Made by a program: the position numbers and the translations under genes. The notes beneath the pieces were generated by a model that searched no databases, was not told the DNA's origin, and worked only from the letters and a program-made list of their open reading frames with translations. From Rubritalea marina DSM 17716 (GTDB lineage Bacteria > Verrucomicrobiota > Verrucomicrobiia > Verrucomicrobiales > Akkermansiaceae), in the NCBI RefSeq assembly GCF_000378105.1, contig NZ_KB899249.1:1-64000 (forward strand): a stretch of 64,000 nt of DNA, read 5' to 3'. Shown piece after piece: positions 14,705-22,733 of the stretch. Numbering within the stretch: the stretch's first letter is position 1; each line of letters opens with the position of its first letter.

Positions 14705-15517
14705 CTACTGACCTGGGTGACCCGGAGGGAGTGCGCCTTGTGGAAGCTGGAAGGGGAGTCCCTGAGGCATTTGACGCTTGCGAATCTCGGTGAGTTCGAT
14801 GTCGAAGATGAGAGCCGAGTTAGGCTCGATCTTTGAGCTTTGGCGTTGTGGGCCGTAGGCGAGCTTTGCTGGAATGAAGACTTTCCATTTTGCGCCGATA
14901 GGCATGGTTTTGAGTGCTTCACCAAAGCCGGGGATGACTTGGAGTGTGAGTGGTAGTGCTTGGCCTTCTGGTGACTTGTCGAATTCTGTGCCATCGAGTA
15001 GCGTGCCAGTGTAGTTCACGAGAAACTCGGACTGCGTGTCCATGCCATTTTGCATTTCGGCAGGAGCTTCATATTTTTTGTCGCCACCTTTTTCGATGAT
15101 GGTGTACTGGAGGCCGGATTCGGTGGTGACCACACCATCTTTCTTGCCATTTTCGGTGAAGAACGCGTCACTCTTGGCAAGGTTCGCTTCGCCAAGCTTG
15201 GCGTCACGTGCATCGACGATGCCTTTGAGCTGCTGCATGGCAGCGTCGAGTTCTTCTGGTTTAAATTTGAGTTCTTCTCCAGCAAGTCCGGATAGGAAGC
15301 CATTGAGCATAGCATCTTTGTCGAAGTCGCTGCCTTTGAGGCCAGCACTGGCGAGAGAAAATGCATTTTGATATCCGATGGCGTAGGATACGCGTGCCTT
15401 CACGACTGCTGGGTCGATCGGGGCTGGAGCTTCTGCTGGTGCTTGTGGTGCAGGGTTTTGTGCATAGGCAAGGGCGCTGAGGCCGATGCTGATGGTGCTA
15501 ATTAGTGTTTTTTTCAT
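14705..15517 (-). CDS. Exported FKBP-type peptidyl-prolyl isomerase (Mip/FkpA-like)
   Basis: A 270-residue protein with a Sec signal peptide (MKKTLISTISIGLSALAYA), a Pro/Ala-rich linker, an FKBP-N dimerisation domain (about 40-125, VSYAIGYQNAFSL...) and a C-terminal FKBP domain (about 130-250: FLVNYTGTLLDGTEFDKS, VIPGFGEALKTMPIGAKW, IPAKLAYG, LIFDIELTEI). It catalyses prolyl cis-trans isomerisation of exported proteins in the periplasm. The tail is Pro/Gln/Gly-rich. A strong terminator follows. Confidence 0.93.
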   Translation of the reverse strand: MKKTLISTISIGLSALAYAQNPAPQAPAEAPAPIDPAVVKARVSYAIGYQNAFSLASAGLKGSDFDKDAMLNGFLSGLAGEELKFKPEELDAAMQQLKGIVDARDAKLGEANLAKSDAFFTENGKKDGVVTTESGLQYTIIEKGGDKKYEAPAEMQNGMDTQSEFLVNYTGTLLDGTEFDKSPEGQALPLTLQVIPGFGEALKTMPIGAKWKVFIPAKLAYGPQRQSSKIEPNSALIFDIELTEIRKRQMPQGLPFQLPQGALPPGHPGQ

Positions 15518-15586
15518 ATAAGTATTTCAGTGATAGCGATAGCGTCTGAGCTTCTTGTCTTAGGAATGTTGAGCGTTTAGAATTTG

Positions 15587-16942
15587 TTAGATGCTGTATT
15601 TCTTGCTGGGTAATGGAATGATACAGTCGCAGTTCGGAAGTCTTTCAGCGAGTTGTTGCTGGAACCATTCGCTGGCTGGTAGATCGCCATGAACGAGGAA
15701 GACTTGCTTTGCTTGTACGCGGAGGATGTAGTCGAGAATGGCATCGCGAGTGGCATGGCCAGAGAAGTCGAAGATTTCGACTGGGCAGTTTAGTACGACT
15801 GGGTCTTTATCTTTTGAGAGTCGGATAATGTCTCCATGGCGTGTCTCGCGGATTGCTCCACCGGGGGAATCTGGATCGCAATAGCCCACGAAGAGGAGGC
15901 TATTTTTGGGGTTGGATACGAAGGTTTGGGCGAAGATGTTGGAGGTGGTGTTCTCGCTCATCATGCCACTAGAAAGGCAGAAAATCGCGCCTGGACGGTA
16001 GGTGATGGGAGCGCCCTTGTGCTTTTTAGAACCAGTATTGATGTCCATGTCTTCCAGGATCTTAAAGTCGGGAAGTTTGCGGCTAGTGGAGTCGGAGAGG
16101 TCATCGAAGATGTGTGTCATTTTTGTGCTCAATCCGCCCATGTAGACTGGGGTCTTTTCTGGCAGGCGTCCGTCCGACTTGAACTTATGAATCATGGTAA
16201 GTACTTCCTGGGTCTTACCCATTGCAAATACTGGGATCAGGGCTGATCCTCCACGCTCGATCGTATCGAGGATGGCTTGGAGTAGTTTGTCTTCCTCGGA
16301 CTGGCGGTCGTAACCGGGGGCGCGCGGTGCGGCGCCACGAGTCGTTTCGATGATGAGTGCGTCTATGTTTTCTTCTGGGAAACGTGCGCCGGTGATGAGG
16401 GTTTGGTCTTCGAACTGAATGTCACCAGTATAGAAAACGCGCTTTCCTTCGGATTCAATCATGACCCCAGCTGAGCCGAGGATGTGCCCCGCGTCGTAGA
16501 AACTAAGCTGGGTGTCGCGATTGATTTTCCAAGGCTTTTCGTAGGGCTTTGGCTCCCAGCGTTTGGCGAGTCGGTCGAGCTCACGGTGTCCATAGAGTGG
16601 GTACTCGGTGATGCCTAATTCGAGGCGCTTGTGCTGCATCACGTTCACGGAGTTGTGGAGCAGGGCTTTGGCTAGGTGAGAGGTGGCTTCCGTGAGGTAG
16701 AGAGGGGCGTCCTCTTGGTCGCGCATGATCACGGGGATCGTGCCTGTGTGGTCGAGGTGCGCGTGGCTCAGGACGATGGCATCGACGCTATGCGGCGGCA
16801 GTTCGTGGTGTGCCGGCAGGGCATCTGGGCCCTCGTGCTTCGGGTGCATCCCGGAATCGAGCACGATCGAGCAATCGCTAGTCTCAAGGTGATAGCAATT
16901 GGCTCCGATTTCGTTTTTGCGTGCTAGGTTCTGGAATTGCAT
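15587..16942 (-). CDS. Metallo-beta-lactamase/beta-CASP RNA-processing-type exonuclease
   Basis: A 451-residue protein with a metallo-beta-lactamase domain containing HAHLDH (His60, His62, Asp64, His65), a beta-CASP insert (about 170-360, FAMGKTQEVL, MMSENTTSN) and a C-terminal RNA-metabolising MBL segment (IFDFSGHATRDAI, QVFLVHGD). The family includes the CPSF73/Ysh1-like nucleases that cut or trim RNA. It starts 15 bp after the tyrS stop codon on the same strand, so the two are probably cotranscribed. Confidence 0.88.
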   Translation of the reverse strand: MQFQNLARKNEIGANCYHLETSDCSIVLDSGMHPKHEGPDALPAHHELPPHSVDAIVLSHAHLDHTGTIPVIMRDQEDAPLYLTEATSHLAKALLHNSVNVMQHKRLELGITEYPLYGHRELDRLAKRWEPKPYEKPWKINRDTQLSFYDAGHILGSAGVMIESEGKRVFYTGDIQFEDQTLITGARFPEENIDALIIETTRGAAPRAPGYDRQSEEDKLLQAILDTIERGGSALIPVFAMGKTQEVLTMIHKFKSDGRLPEKTPVYMGGLSTKMTHIFDDLSDSTSRKLPDFKILEDMDINTGSKKHKGAPITYRPGAIFCLSSGMMSENTTSNIFAQTFVSNPKNSLLFVGYCDPDSPGGAIRETRHGDIIRLSKDKDPVVLNCPVEIFDFSGHATRDAILDYILRVQAKQVFLVHGDLPASEWFQQQLAERLPNCDCIIPLPSKKYSI

Positions 16943-16957
16943 AATGCGTGTGATTGG

Positions 16958-18127
16958 TTAGCAGAATTTTACGGTGTGTTTTTTGGATAAGCGTAGCACA
17001 TCGCCCACTGCTAGAGTGACAACGGCATTGGGGTCGGTGAGCTTTTCACCATTGAGTTGGATCGCTCCAGGAAGGATGGCTTGCTTCTTGAGTTCGCCAT
17101 TCGATTTTTTCAGGTTGAAGCCGATCTGGAAGGCTGAGGATGCCATGCTGAGCACGGTGAGTTCAGTCGGGAAGTCGGCAAGTGTCACATCGGTAGCGCC
17201 GGCTCCTTGGTCGCCTTTGGAGCGGTCGAGCCACTTCTGCACAGCGTCGGCCGCGGAACTTTCGTCGTGATAGCGAGCGGTGATGCGGCGGGCTAGTTCG
17301 AGCTTGGCATCGCGCGGGTGCATGGATGCGTCGCGCTTGGTACCGAGGAGCATGAGGTAGTACTTGTCCATCAACGCGTCGGAGATGGACATGAGTTTAT
17401 TGACCATCTCGGGAGCTGGCTCGGAGACGCCAACGTAGTTTTTCGAAGACTTGGACATTTTCTTCACGCCGTCGAGTCCTTCGAGGAGTGGCATGAGCAT
17501 GACGATCTGCTGTGGCATGCCTTCCTCTTTCTGTAGGTCTCGACCTACGAGGATGTTGAAGAGTTGGTCTGTGCCGCCGATTTCGACATCGGACTTTACT
17601 ACGACGGAGTCCCAGCCTTGCATGATTGGGTATTGGATTTCGTGGAGGCGCACTTCCTTGCCATCAGCGAGTCGGGACTTAAAATCCTCGCGCTGGAGCA
17701 TCTGCTGCATGGTCACGCGGCCGTTGAGCTTGAGTACCTGATCGTAGGTCATCTTGTTGAACCAATCACCATTGTAGACGACTTCGGTTTTGTCTGGGTC
17801 TAGGATCTTGAACGCCTGGGTGGTGTAGGTTTCAGCATTGGAGAGGACTTCCTCGCGGGTGATTGGCGGGCGCGCAGCGGAGCGGCCAGTGGGGTCGCCC
17901 ACGGTGGCGGTGAAGTCGCCAATGATGAGTACGGCTGTGTGGCCGAGTTCTTGGAATTGGCGTAATTTTTCAATTGCCACGGTGTGTCCGAGGTGGATGT
18001 CAGGAGCGGTCGGATCGACGCCGAGCTTGACCCGCAGCGGGCGTCCGAGTTCCAGCTTTTCAGCGAGTTCTTTTTCAGAGAGGACCTTGGCGGTGCCGCC
18101 TACAAGTTGTTCTAGTGCGTTTGACAT
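16958..18127 (-). CDS. tyrS: Tyrosyl-tRNA synthetase
   Basis: Class I synthetase that charges tRNA-Tyr. The 389-residue protein has the nucleotide-binding HLGH motif at 45-48, KMSKS near residue 225 and a C-terminal S4-type RNA-binding domain (about 325-389, ILPGAIQLNGEKL). The start is the ATG giving MSNALEQL; a TTG two codons upstream is also in frame. Upstream is hisH, downstream the beta-CASP nuclease. Confidence 0.96.
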   Translation of the reverse strand: MSNALEQLVGGTAKVLSEKELAEKLELGRPLRVKLGVDPTAPDIHLGHTVAIEKLRQFQELGHTAVLIIGDFTATVGDPTGRSAARPPITREEVLSNAETYTTQAFKILDPDKTEVVYNGDWFNKMTYDQVLKLNGRVTMQQMLQREDFKSRLADGKEVRLHEIQYPIMQGWDSVVVKSDVEIGGTDQLFNILVGRDLQKEEGMPQQIVMLMPLLEGLDGVKKMSKSSKNYVGVSEPAPEMVNKLMSISDALMDKYYLMLLGTKRDASMHPRDAKLELARRITARYHDESSAADAVQKWLDRSKGDQGAGATDVTLADFPTELTVLSMASSAFQIGFNLKKSNGELKKQAILPGAIQLNGEKLTDPNAVVTLAVGDVLRLSKKHTVKFC

Positions 18128-18204
18128 TGTCAAAAAGTGATAAATTAGAAATGTGAAGTGTGGAGTGCCAGCATGCTGAAACTCTAGATTCCAGAGATTG
18201 AACC

Positions 18205-18819
18205 CTATTGGTTGAGGAAGTTCTTTAGTAGCTGGAGGCCTGCGTGTTGTGATTTTTCAGGGTGAAATTGGGTCGCCATGAGTTTGCCCCGTGTGACTGC
18301 ACCGTGGAAGGTTTGGTTGCCGTAGGTCGTGGTACAGGCCACAGCTTCTGCTTCTTCGGCCCTGGGGAAGTAGGAGTGCACGTAGTAGAAATACGGCTCA
18401 TCACTCATGCCCTGCCACATGGTGTGTTGGCTGTCGTGAGGAGTCACGCCGTTCCAGCCCATGTGGGGGACTTTGAGTCCGTCTTCTGCAGCGAACTTGA
18501 CGTTCATACCTTTAAAGACTCCAAGTCCAGGAGTGTCGGGTGATTCTTCACTGCCCTCGAAGAGCAATTGGTAGCCGACACAAATGCCCATGAATGGGCG
18601 ATCAGCCGCAATCCAATCGAGGAGCGGTTGGGTCATGCCCGAGGCTGCGAGTTTGCGCGAGCAATCGCCAAATTCGCCCTGACCCGGGAGGACTAGATGG
18701 GTGAGCCCCACGAGTTCTTCCGGTGCGGTGATTAGCTGGGCTTGAGCACCCACAGCCTTGAAGGCGTTGAGGACACTCTGCAAGTTGCCCGCGCCGTAGT
18801 CGATAATTCCTACGTTCAT
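18205..18819 (-). CDS. hisH: Imidazole glycerol phosphate synthase, glutaminase subunit
   Basis: HisH releases ammonia from glutamine and passes it to HisF in histidine synthesis. The 204-residue protein has the nucleophile Cys80 in GICVGYQLL (the family usually has GICLGMQ) and the partner residues His186 and Glu188 in FHPEKS. hisB lies 36 bp upstream on the same strand. The other his genes are not in the window, so the pathway is split here. Confidence 0.95.
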   Translation of the reverse strand: MNVGIIDYGAGNLQSVLNAFKAVGAQAQLITAPEELVGLTHLVLPGQGEFGDCSRKLAASGMTQPLLDWIAADRPFMGICVGYQLLFEGSEESPDTPGLGVFKGMNVKFAAEDGLKVPHMGWNGVTPHDSQHTMWQGMSDEPYFYYVHSYFPRAEEAEAVACTTTYGNQTFHGAVTRGKLMATQFHPEKSQHAGLQLLKNFLNQ

Positions 18820-18855
18820 ATCGAGATGTTTTAGGTCTTAGCGATGGTATTTACG

Positions 18856-19440
18856 TTAGAGGACTTCCTTGGTGCTGGGAATGCCAGTCACGCGAGGGTC
18901 GTTCTCCATGGCCATACGTAGTGCACGGGCTAAACCTTTGAAGAGAGATTCCGCAATGTGGTGACCATCGCGACCATAAAGCACTTCAGCGTGGATGTTT
19001 GCTCGGAGGTTTGAGGCGATCGCGCGGAAGAATTCCTCCACCAAGGTGAAGGGGAAGTTCTGCGCATCTGGAGTGCCTTCTGGAAATTTGAATTCGAGGT
19101 GCGGGCGGTTCGATAGATCTACCACGACGCGTGAGAGCGTCTCATCCATTGGGAGGTATGCATGGCCATAGCGTGTGATGCCTTTCTTATCTCCAAGAGC
19201 TTCTTTGAGACACTCACCGATCACGATTGCTGTGTCCTCAACAGTGTGGTGGTAGTCGACTTCAATGTCGCCATCCACGGTCACCTCAAGATCAATCAGG
19301 CCGTGGCGGGAAAATGCGGTGAGCATGTGATCGTAAAACGGAATTCCGGTCTCGATCTTTCCAGTACCTGAGCCATCAATATTGAGGCTGAGCTGAATTT
19401 TGGTTTCGGCAGTATCGCGCTGTTGTGATGCAGATCTCAT
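18856..19440 (-). CDS. hisB: Imidazoleglycerol-phosphate dehydratase
   Basis: HisB dehydrates imidazole glycerol phosphate. It is the monofunctional form of 194 residues, without the N-terminal phosphatase domain of enterobacterial HisB. Manganese-binding His-rich motifs are visible: FYDHMLTAFSRHG, DYHHTVEDTA and DGHHIAESLFKG. The start is placed at MRSASQQRDT. It is followed by hisH. Confidence 0.96.
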   Translation of the reverse strand: MRSASQQRDTAETKIQLSLNIDGSGTGKIETGIPFYDHMLTAFSRHGLIDLEVTVDGDIEVDYHHTVEDTAIVIGECLKEALGDKKGITRYGHAYLPMDETLSRVVVDLSNRPHLEFKFPEGTPDAQNFPFTLVEEFFRAIASNLRANIHAEVLYGRDGHHIAESLFKGLARALRMAMENDPRVTGIPSTKEVL

Positions 19441-19651
19441 AAAATGTATGTCACAGTGTGCGGAAGCTGACGTGAAGATCAAGAGCGAATGTGTCTGCGT
19501 TAGGATTCATCGAGTGGCAGTCAGAAAATGCTGTGCCAGCGCGGATGCCCGCGGATTGTTCGCCATGGTTCATCTTGCGATGATTGTGTTCTGACTCAGC
19601 ATCTTGCAGCCACGGGGTGCTTGTGTCGGCTGGGTGTTTTGAAGCGGAATC

Positions 19652-20251
19652 TTATACCAGGTCGTATTCGTTGAAAAAGGAGGAGGATTTGGCCTTCGGG
19701 TCATCGGTGCCCCATTGGATGGGTTTGGCGACTTTTTGGAGTTGGGGGATGTGCTTGGAGCAATGGATGTAGGCTTCCTCGATATTGATGACGACCCAGC
19801 GTTCGATAACCCGTGATTGTTCCTCGGGGGTGAGTTTGAGGGTGCTTGAGATCTGGGGGGGGAGCTCCTCGGGGCTGCAGCTTTGTGCTTCGCCATTGAT
19901 GTGGAGTCCTACCGTGCTATCGAAGAAATCGACGAAGACCATGCCGATATGAGGATTTTCTAGGATGTTGCCCAGACTGGCATAAACGCCATTGCCGCGG
20001 AATTCTGGGTAGGCGAGAGTGCGTGAGTCTACCATGTGGACAAAGCCAGGCGGTCCAAATCGGGGCGAGCAATCGCAGTTTCCTTGGGCATCTGATGTGG
20101 CGATGAAGACCATTTCTTGGCGCTGAATCATCTCGCTCATTCGCTCTGTGAGTTGGTCATGGAGGTGGTGCTTGTAGAAATTCTGGGCGCGTTCCGAGGT
20201 GCCCATTTGTTCTTGGAGTTGGCGTTCTCCAGATGGGTGTTCAGCGTTCAT
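19652..20251 (-). CDS. Pyridoxamine 5'-phosphate oxidase-family flavin-binding protein
   Basis: A 199-residue protein of the PNPOx-like split-barrel type. Features are VFIATSDAQGNCDCSPRFGPPGFV, then LAYPEFRGNGVYASLGNILENPHIGMVF, which are typical of small FMN-dependent or cofactor-binding proteins of this superfamily (the PPOX class with a DUF1791-like pattern). The substrate cannot be told from sequence. The ATG at 20251 is preferred; the longer in-frame extension lies antiphase within the upstream gene, which ends 4 bp before this start. Confidence 0.8.
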   Translation of the reverse strand: MNAEHPSGERQLQEQMGTSERAQNFYKHHLHDQLTERMSEMIQRQEMVFIATSDAQGNCDCSPRFGPPGFVHMVDSRTLAYPEFRGNGVYASLGNILENPHIGMVFVDFFDSTVGLHINGEAQSCSPEELPPQISSTLKLTPEEQSRVIERWVVINIEEAYIHCSKHIPQLQKVAKPIQWGTDDPKAKSSSFFNEYDLV

Positions 20252-20255
20252 GTGT

Positions 20256-21512
20256 CTAAATATCGGAGGCGATCGCTCGTCCAGCGTGGTGGCCGCTCGT
20301 CCAGGCATTTTGAAAGTTAAAGCCACCAGTGATGCCGTCGATATTGAGGACTTCACCGGCAAAGTAGAGGCCTTGGTGCAGCTTGCTTTGCATGGTTTTG
20401 AGGGCGACTTCTTTGAGGACGACTCCGCCAGCGGTGACGAATTCATCTTTGTTGATGCTCTTGCCTAGAACTTGGAAGGTGCAGCGATTGAGTAGCGTGC
20501 AGAGCTCTTGGCTGTGGTGTTTGCTGAGTTGGGCCCATGTTTGGTTCTCTGGGATGCCAGCGCAGCTGAGGAAGCGTGTCCAGAGACGTTTGGATATCGC
20601 GGGGAAGGGGGAGCGTGTGCTTAGCTGGCGTTTGCCCCATTCATTACGCAGGCGCTTGACCTGAGCGGCTGCGTCGAGCCCTGGTAGCCAGTTGACTTGG
20701 ATGTCAAATTGGTAATCGCGCTCGGCGAGTTCGCGTGCTCCCCAGGCAGAGACGCGGAGGATGCCTGGACCGCTGAGGCCCCAGTGGGTGATGAGCAAAG
20801 GGCCGGAGGCCTGCAGCTTGGATTGATGGATGCTGACCTCGCCATTGGGGACCGAGATGCCTTGAAGCTCGTCGAGCAGTGCATGCTTGATATTGAATGT
20901 GAAGAGAGAGGGGACAGCTGGCTCGAGCTGGTGACCGAGCTGTGCGGGAAGTTTGGCGCTGGATCCAAGGCGGATGCCCCCGCTAGCGATGAGGACTGAT
21001 CGCGTGCGTAAGCTGCCTTGTTTTTGGGTGTGCACGAGAAAGCGCGCTCCATCATCTTGCTCGGCGTCAAGTGGCTCTACCGCATCGACGCCATTTGAAC
21101 ATTGGATTTCAATACGCAGGCGCTGGGCTTCTCGCATCAAGCAATCGATGATGGTCTGTGAGTTGTCAGTGATAGGGAACATGCGTCCATCCGACTCCGT
21201 CTTGAGTTCGACTCCGCGCTCGGTAAACCAATCGACGGTGTCTTGGGCGCCCCACCGAGAGAGTGGGCCAATGAGTGATTTTTCGCCCCGTGGGTAGTAC
21301 TTGCTGAGCTCCCGTGCCTCAAAGCAATGATGGGTCACATTGCAGCGGCCTCCGCCTGAGATCTTTACCTTCCCAAGTAGCTTGGCTGACTTTTCGAGAA
21401 TGAGGACGCGGTCGCAGCCGTGTTCCGCTGCTGAGATTGAACCAAAAAATCCTGCTGCACCGCCACCGATGGTGATGAGTTCGTAGCTTGGGCTGTTGGT
21501 TTCGCTGTTCAT
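20256..21512 (-). CDS. HI0933/BaiN-family FAD-dependent oxidoreductase
   Basis: A 418-residue flavoprotein. The N-terminal dinucleotide-binding motif is ITIGGGAAGFFGSISAAEHG, followed by the family signatures KLLGKVKISGGGRCNVTH and, near the C terminus, FVTAGGVVLKEV and GLYFAGEVLNIDGITGGFNFQNAW. Physiological substrate is unknown for most members. The next gene starts 4 bp after its stop codon. Confidence 0.92.
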   Translation of the reverse strand: MNSETNSPSYELITIGGGAAGFFGSISAAEHGCDRVLILEKSAKLLGKVKISGGGRCNVTHHCFEARELSKYYPRGEKSLIGPLSRWGAQDTVDWFTERGVELKTESDGRMFPITDNSQTIIDCLMREAQRLRIEIQCSNGVDAVEPLDAEQDDGARFLVHTQKQGSLRTRSVLIASGGIRLGSSAKLPAQLGHQLEPAVPSLFTFNIKHALLDELQGISVPNGEVSIHQSKLQASGPLLITHWGLSGPGILRVSAWGARELAERDYQFDIQVNWLPGLDAAAQVKRLRNEWGKRQLSTRSPFPAISKRLWTRFLSCAGIPENQTWAQLSKHHSQELCTLLNRCTFQVLGKSINKDEFVTAGGVVLKEVALKTMQSKLHQGLYFAGEVLNIDGITGGFNFQNAWTSGHHAGRAIASDI

Positions 21513-21601
21513 ATAATGTTGGGTTGGTGGTGGCTCAGTGCGTGTTCAGTTACTGAACGCGGTAGCCATGTCCAGCCCAATGTGCTGCTGTGTGTGCCCT
21601 T

Positions 21602-21895
21602 TTACAGCGGGTAGGGGCCATCTTGGTCTTGTCCTAGCCAGCCGAGCTTGCGGAATGCGCTAAGGCAATCCTGAAGCACTTCGGACTCACTTTCGGAGGA
21701 CTCAATTGTGGCGCGAGTGGTGAGGCCGTTCATCGATTCGATAGCGATGACGGTTTCTTGGCCTTCTAGGTTGATCCAATCCCCCCATGATTGTTTGTCG
21801 TGCTTCGCTTTGAGCTTTTGCTTTTTCAGAGCAGCGACGACTTCGAGGATGGTCATCGGAAATTCTCCTTCGGGTAGCGTTACTTGTGTTTCCAT
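21602..21895 (-). CDS. Small hypothetical protein
   Basis: A 97-residue soluble protein, acidic and well folded in appearance (LEVVAALKKQKLKAKHDKQSWGDWINLEGQETVIAIE split by short loops). No family is recognised. It lies 8 bp after the stop codon of the metallo-beta-lactamase gene 21904-22524 and is probably cotranscribed with it. No signal peptide or membrane segment. Confidence 0.6.
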   Translation of the reverse strand: METQVTLPEGEFPMTILEVVAALKKQKLKAKHDKQSWGDWINLEGQETVIAIESMNGLTTRATIESSESESEVLQDCLSAFRKLGWLGQDQDGPYPL

Positions 21896-21903
21896 AAAGA
21901 GAA

Positions 21904-22524
21904 TTAGATAAATGGGTTGTTGGAGACTTCATTGCCTATCGAAGAGCAATCACCGTGGCCCGGGCAGAGCACGGTCTCAGAGGGTAAGGTGTAGAGCTTC
22001 TCACGAATGCCGTCGACGAGCTGCTGGTGTGAACCGCCAGGTAGATCGGTGCGGCCTATCGATTCTTGCATCAAGGTGTCGCCTGAGAAGACTGCTTTGA
22101 GCTCTGGAATGAAAAATGTTATAGAATCTGGTGAGTGCCCTGGGACGTGGCTGATTTTGATTTGAAGACCGTCAATTTCAATTTCACTAACATCTTCTAG
22201 CAGCTTATCAGCTTCGAATGGCTTGATGTTCACAGGAATGCCCCAGTTCTCACGTGCTTCTTTCTGGCGGATCAATACTTCTTGGTAGTTAGAATGCATG
22301 TAAACCTTGCAGCCCAGCTTCTGAAGAGCCTCAACATCTTCGGTGTGATCGAAGTGCTGGTGGGTGAGTAGAAGGTGGGTCGGCTTGAGTCCGCGTTGGC
22401 TGATCACTTCATTGATGCGCGCTGGCGCGTCGATGACGATGCAGCTGTCGCCGCGTTCGATCACGTAGCCATTGGTGAAGACGTGGCCACCCGTGTAGCT
22501 GTGGATTTGCATATCTTTGTACAT
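21904..22524 (-). CDS. Glyoxalase II-like metallo-beta-lactamase-fold hydrolase
   Basis: A 206-residue MBL-fold protein with the metal motif HQHFDH (His55, His57, Asp59, His60), GHSPDSI, FSGDTLM and CPGHGDCSSIGNE. This arrangement is that of small glyoxalase II-like hydrolases; the actual substrate is unknown. The small protein 21602-21895 follows directly. Confidence 0.9.
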   Translation of the reverse strand: MYKDMQIHSYTGGHVFTNGYVIERGDSCIVIDAPARINEVISQRGLKPTHLLLTHQHFDHTEDVEALQKLGCKVYMHSNYQEVLIRQKEARENWGIPVNIKPFEADKLLEDVSEIEIDGLQIKISHVPGHSPDSITFFIPELKAVFSGDTLMQESIGRTDLPGGSHQQLVDGIREKLYTLPSETVLCPGHGDCSSIGNEVSNNPFI

Positions 22525-22662
22525 AGAGATTCAGGCGCTGACTGCAACCATTAATGACGTAGAGCGCAGGATCTGGGTGACTTGGCAAAAATCGTAGAGT
22601 GCTTGATGATGTGGCGCTTAATGAAGGAAGTTAGCAAAATGATATGAATGTGATAAATGTGT

Positions 22663-22692
22663 TTGACGCAGAATCTTCTTTTTTTTTATGGT
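22663..22692 (+). promoter_or_regulatory. Possible promoter of the greA-like gene
   Basis: TTGACG (22663-22668) and TATGGT (22687-22692) separated by 18 bp, with a long T run in the spacer. The -35 matches five of six and the -10 four of six consensus positions. It is 42 bp upstream of the start codon, in a divergent 209-bp gap. Confidence 0.4.
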
Positions 22693-22733
22693 AAAAGGTT
22701 GCCAATTTATTTCTGAGTGGGCAAGGTGACTTC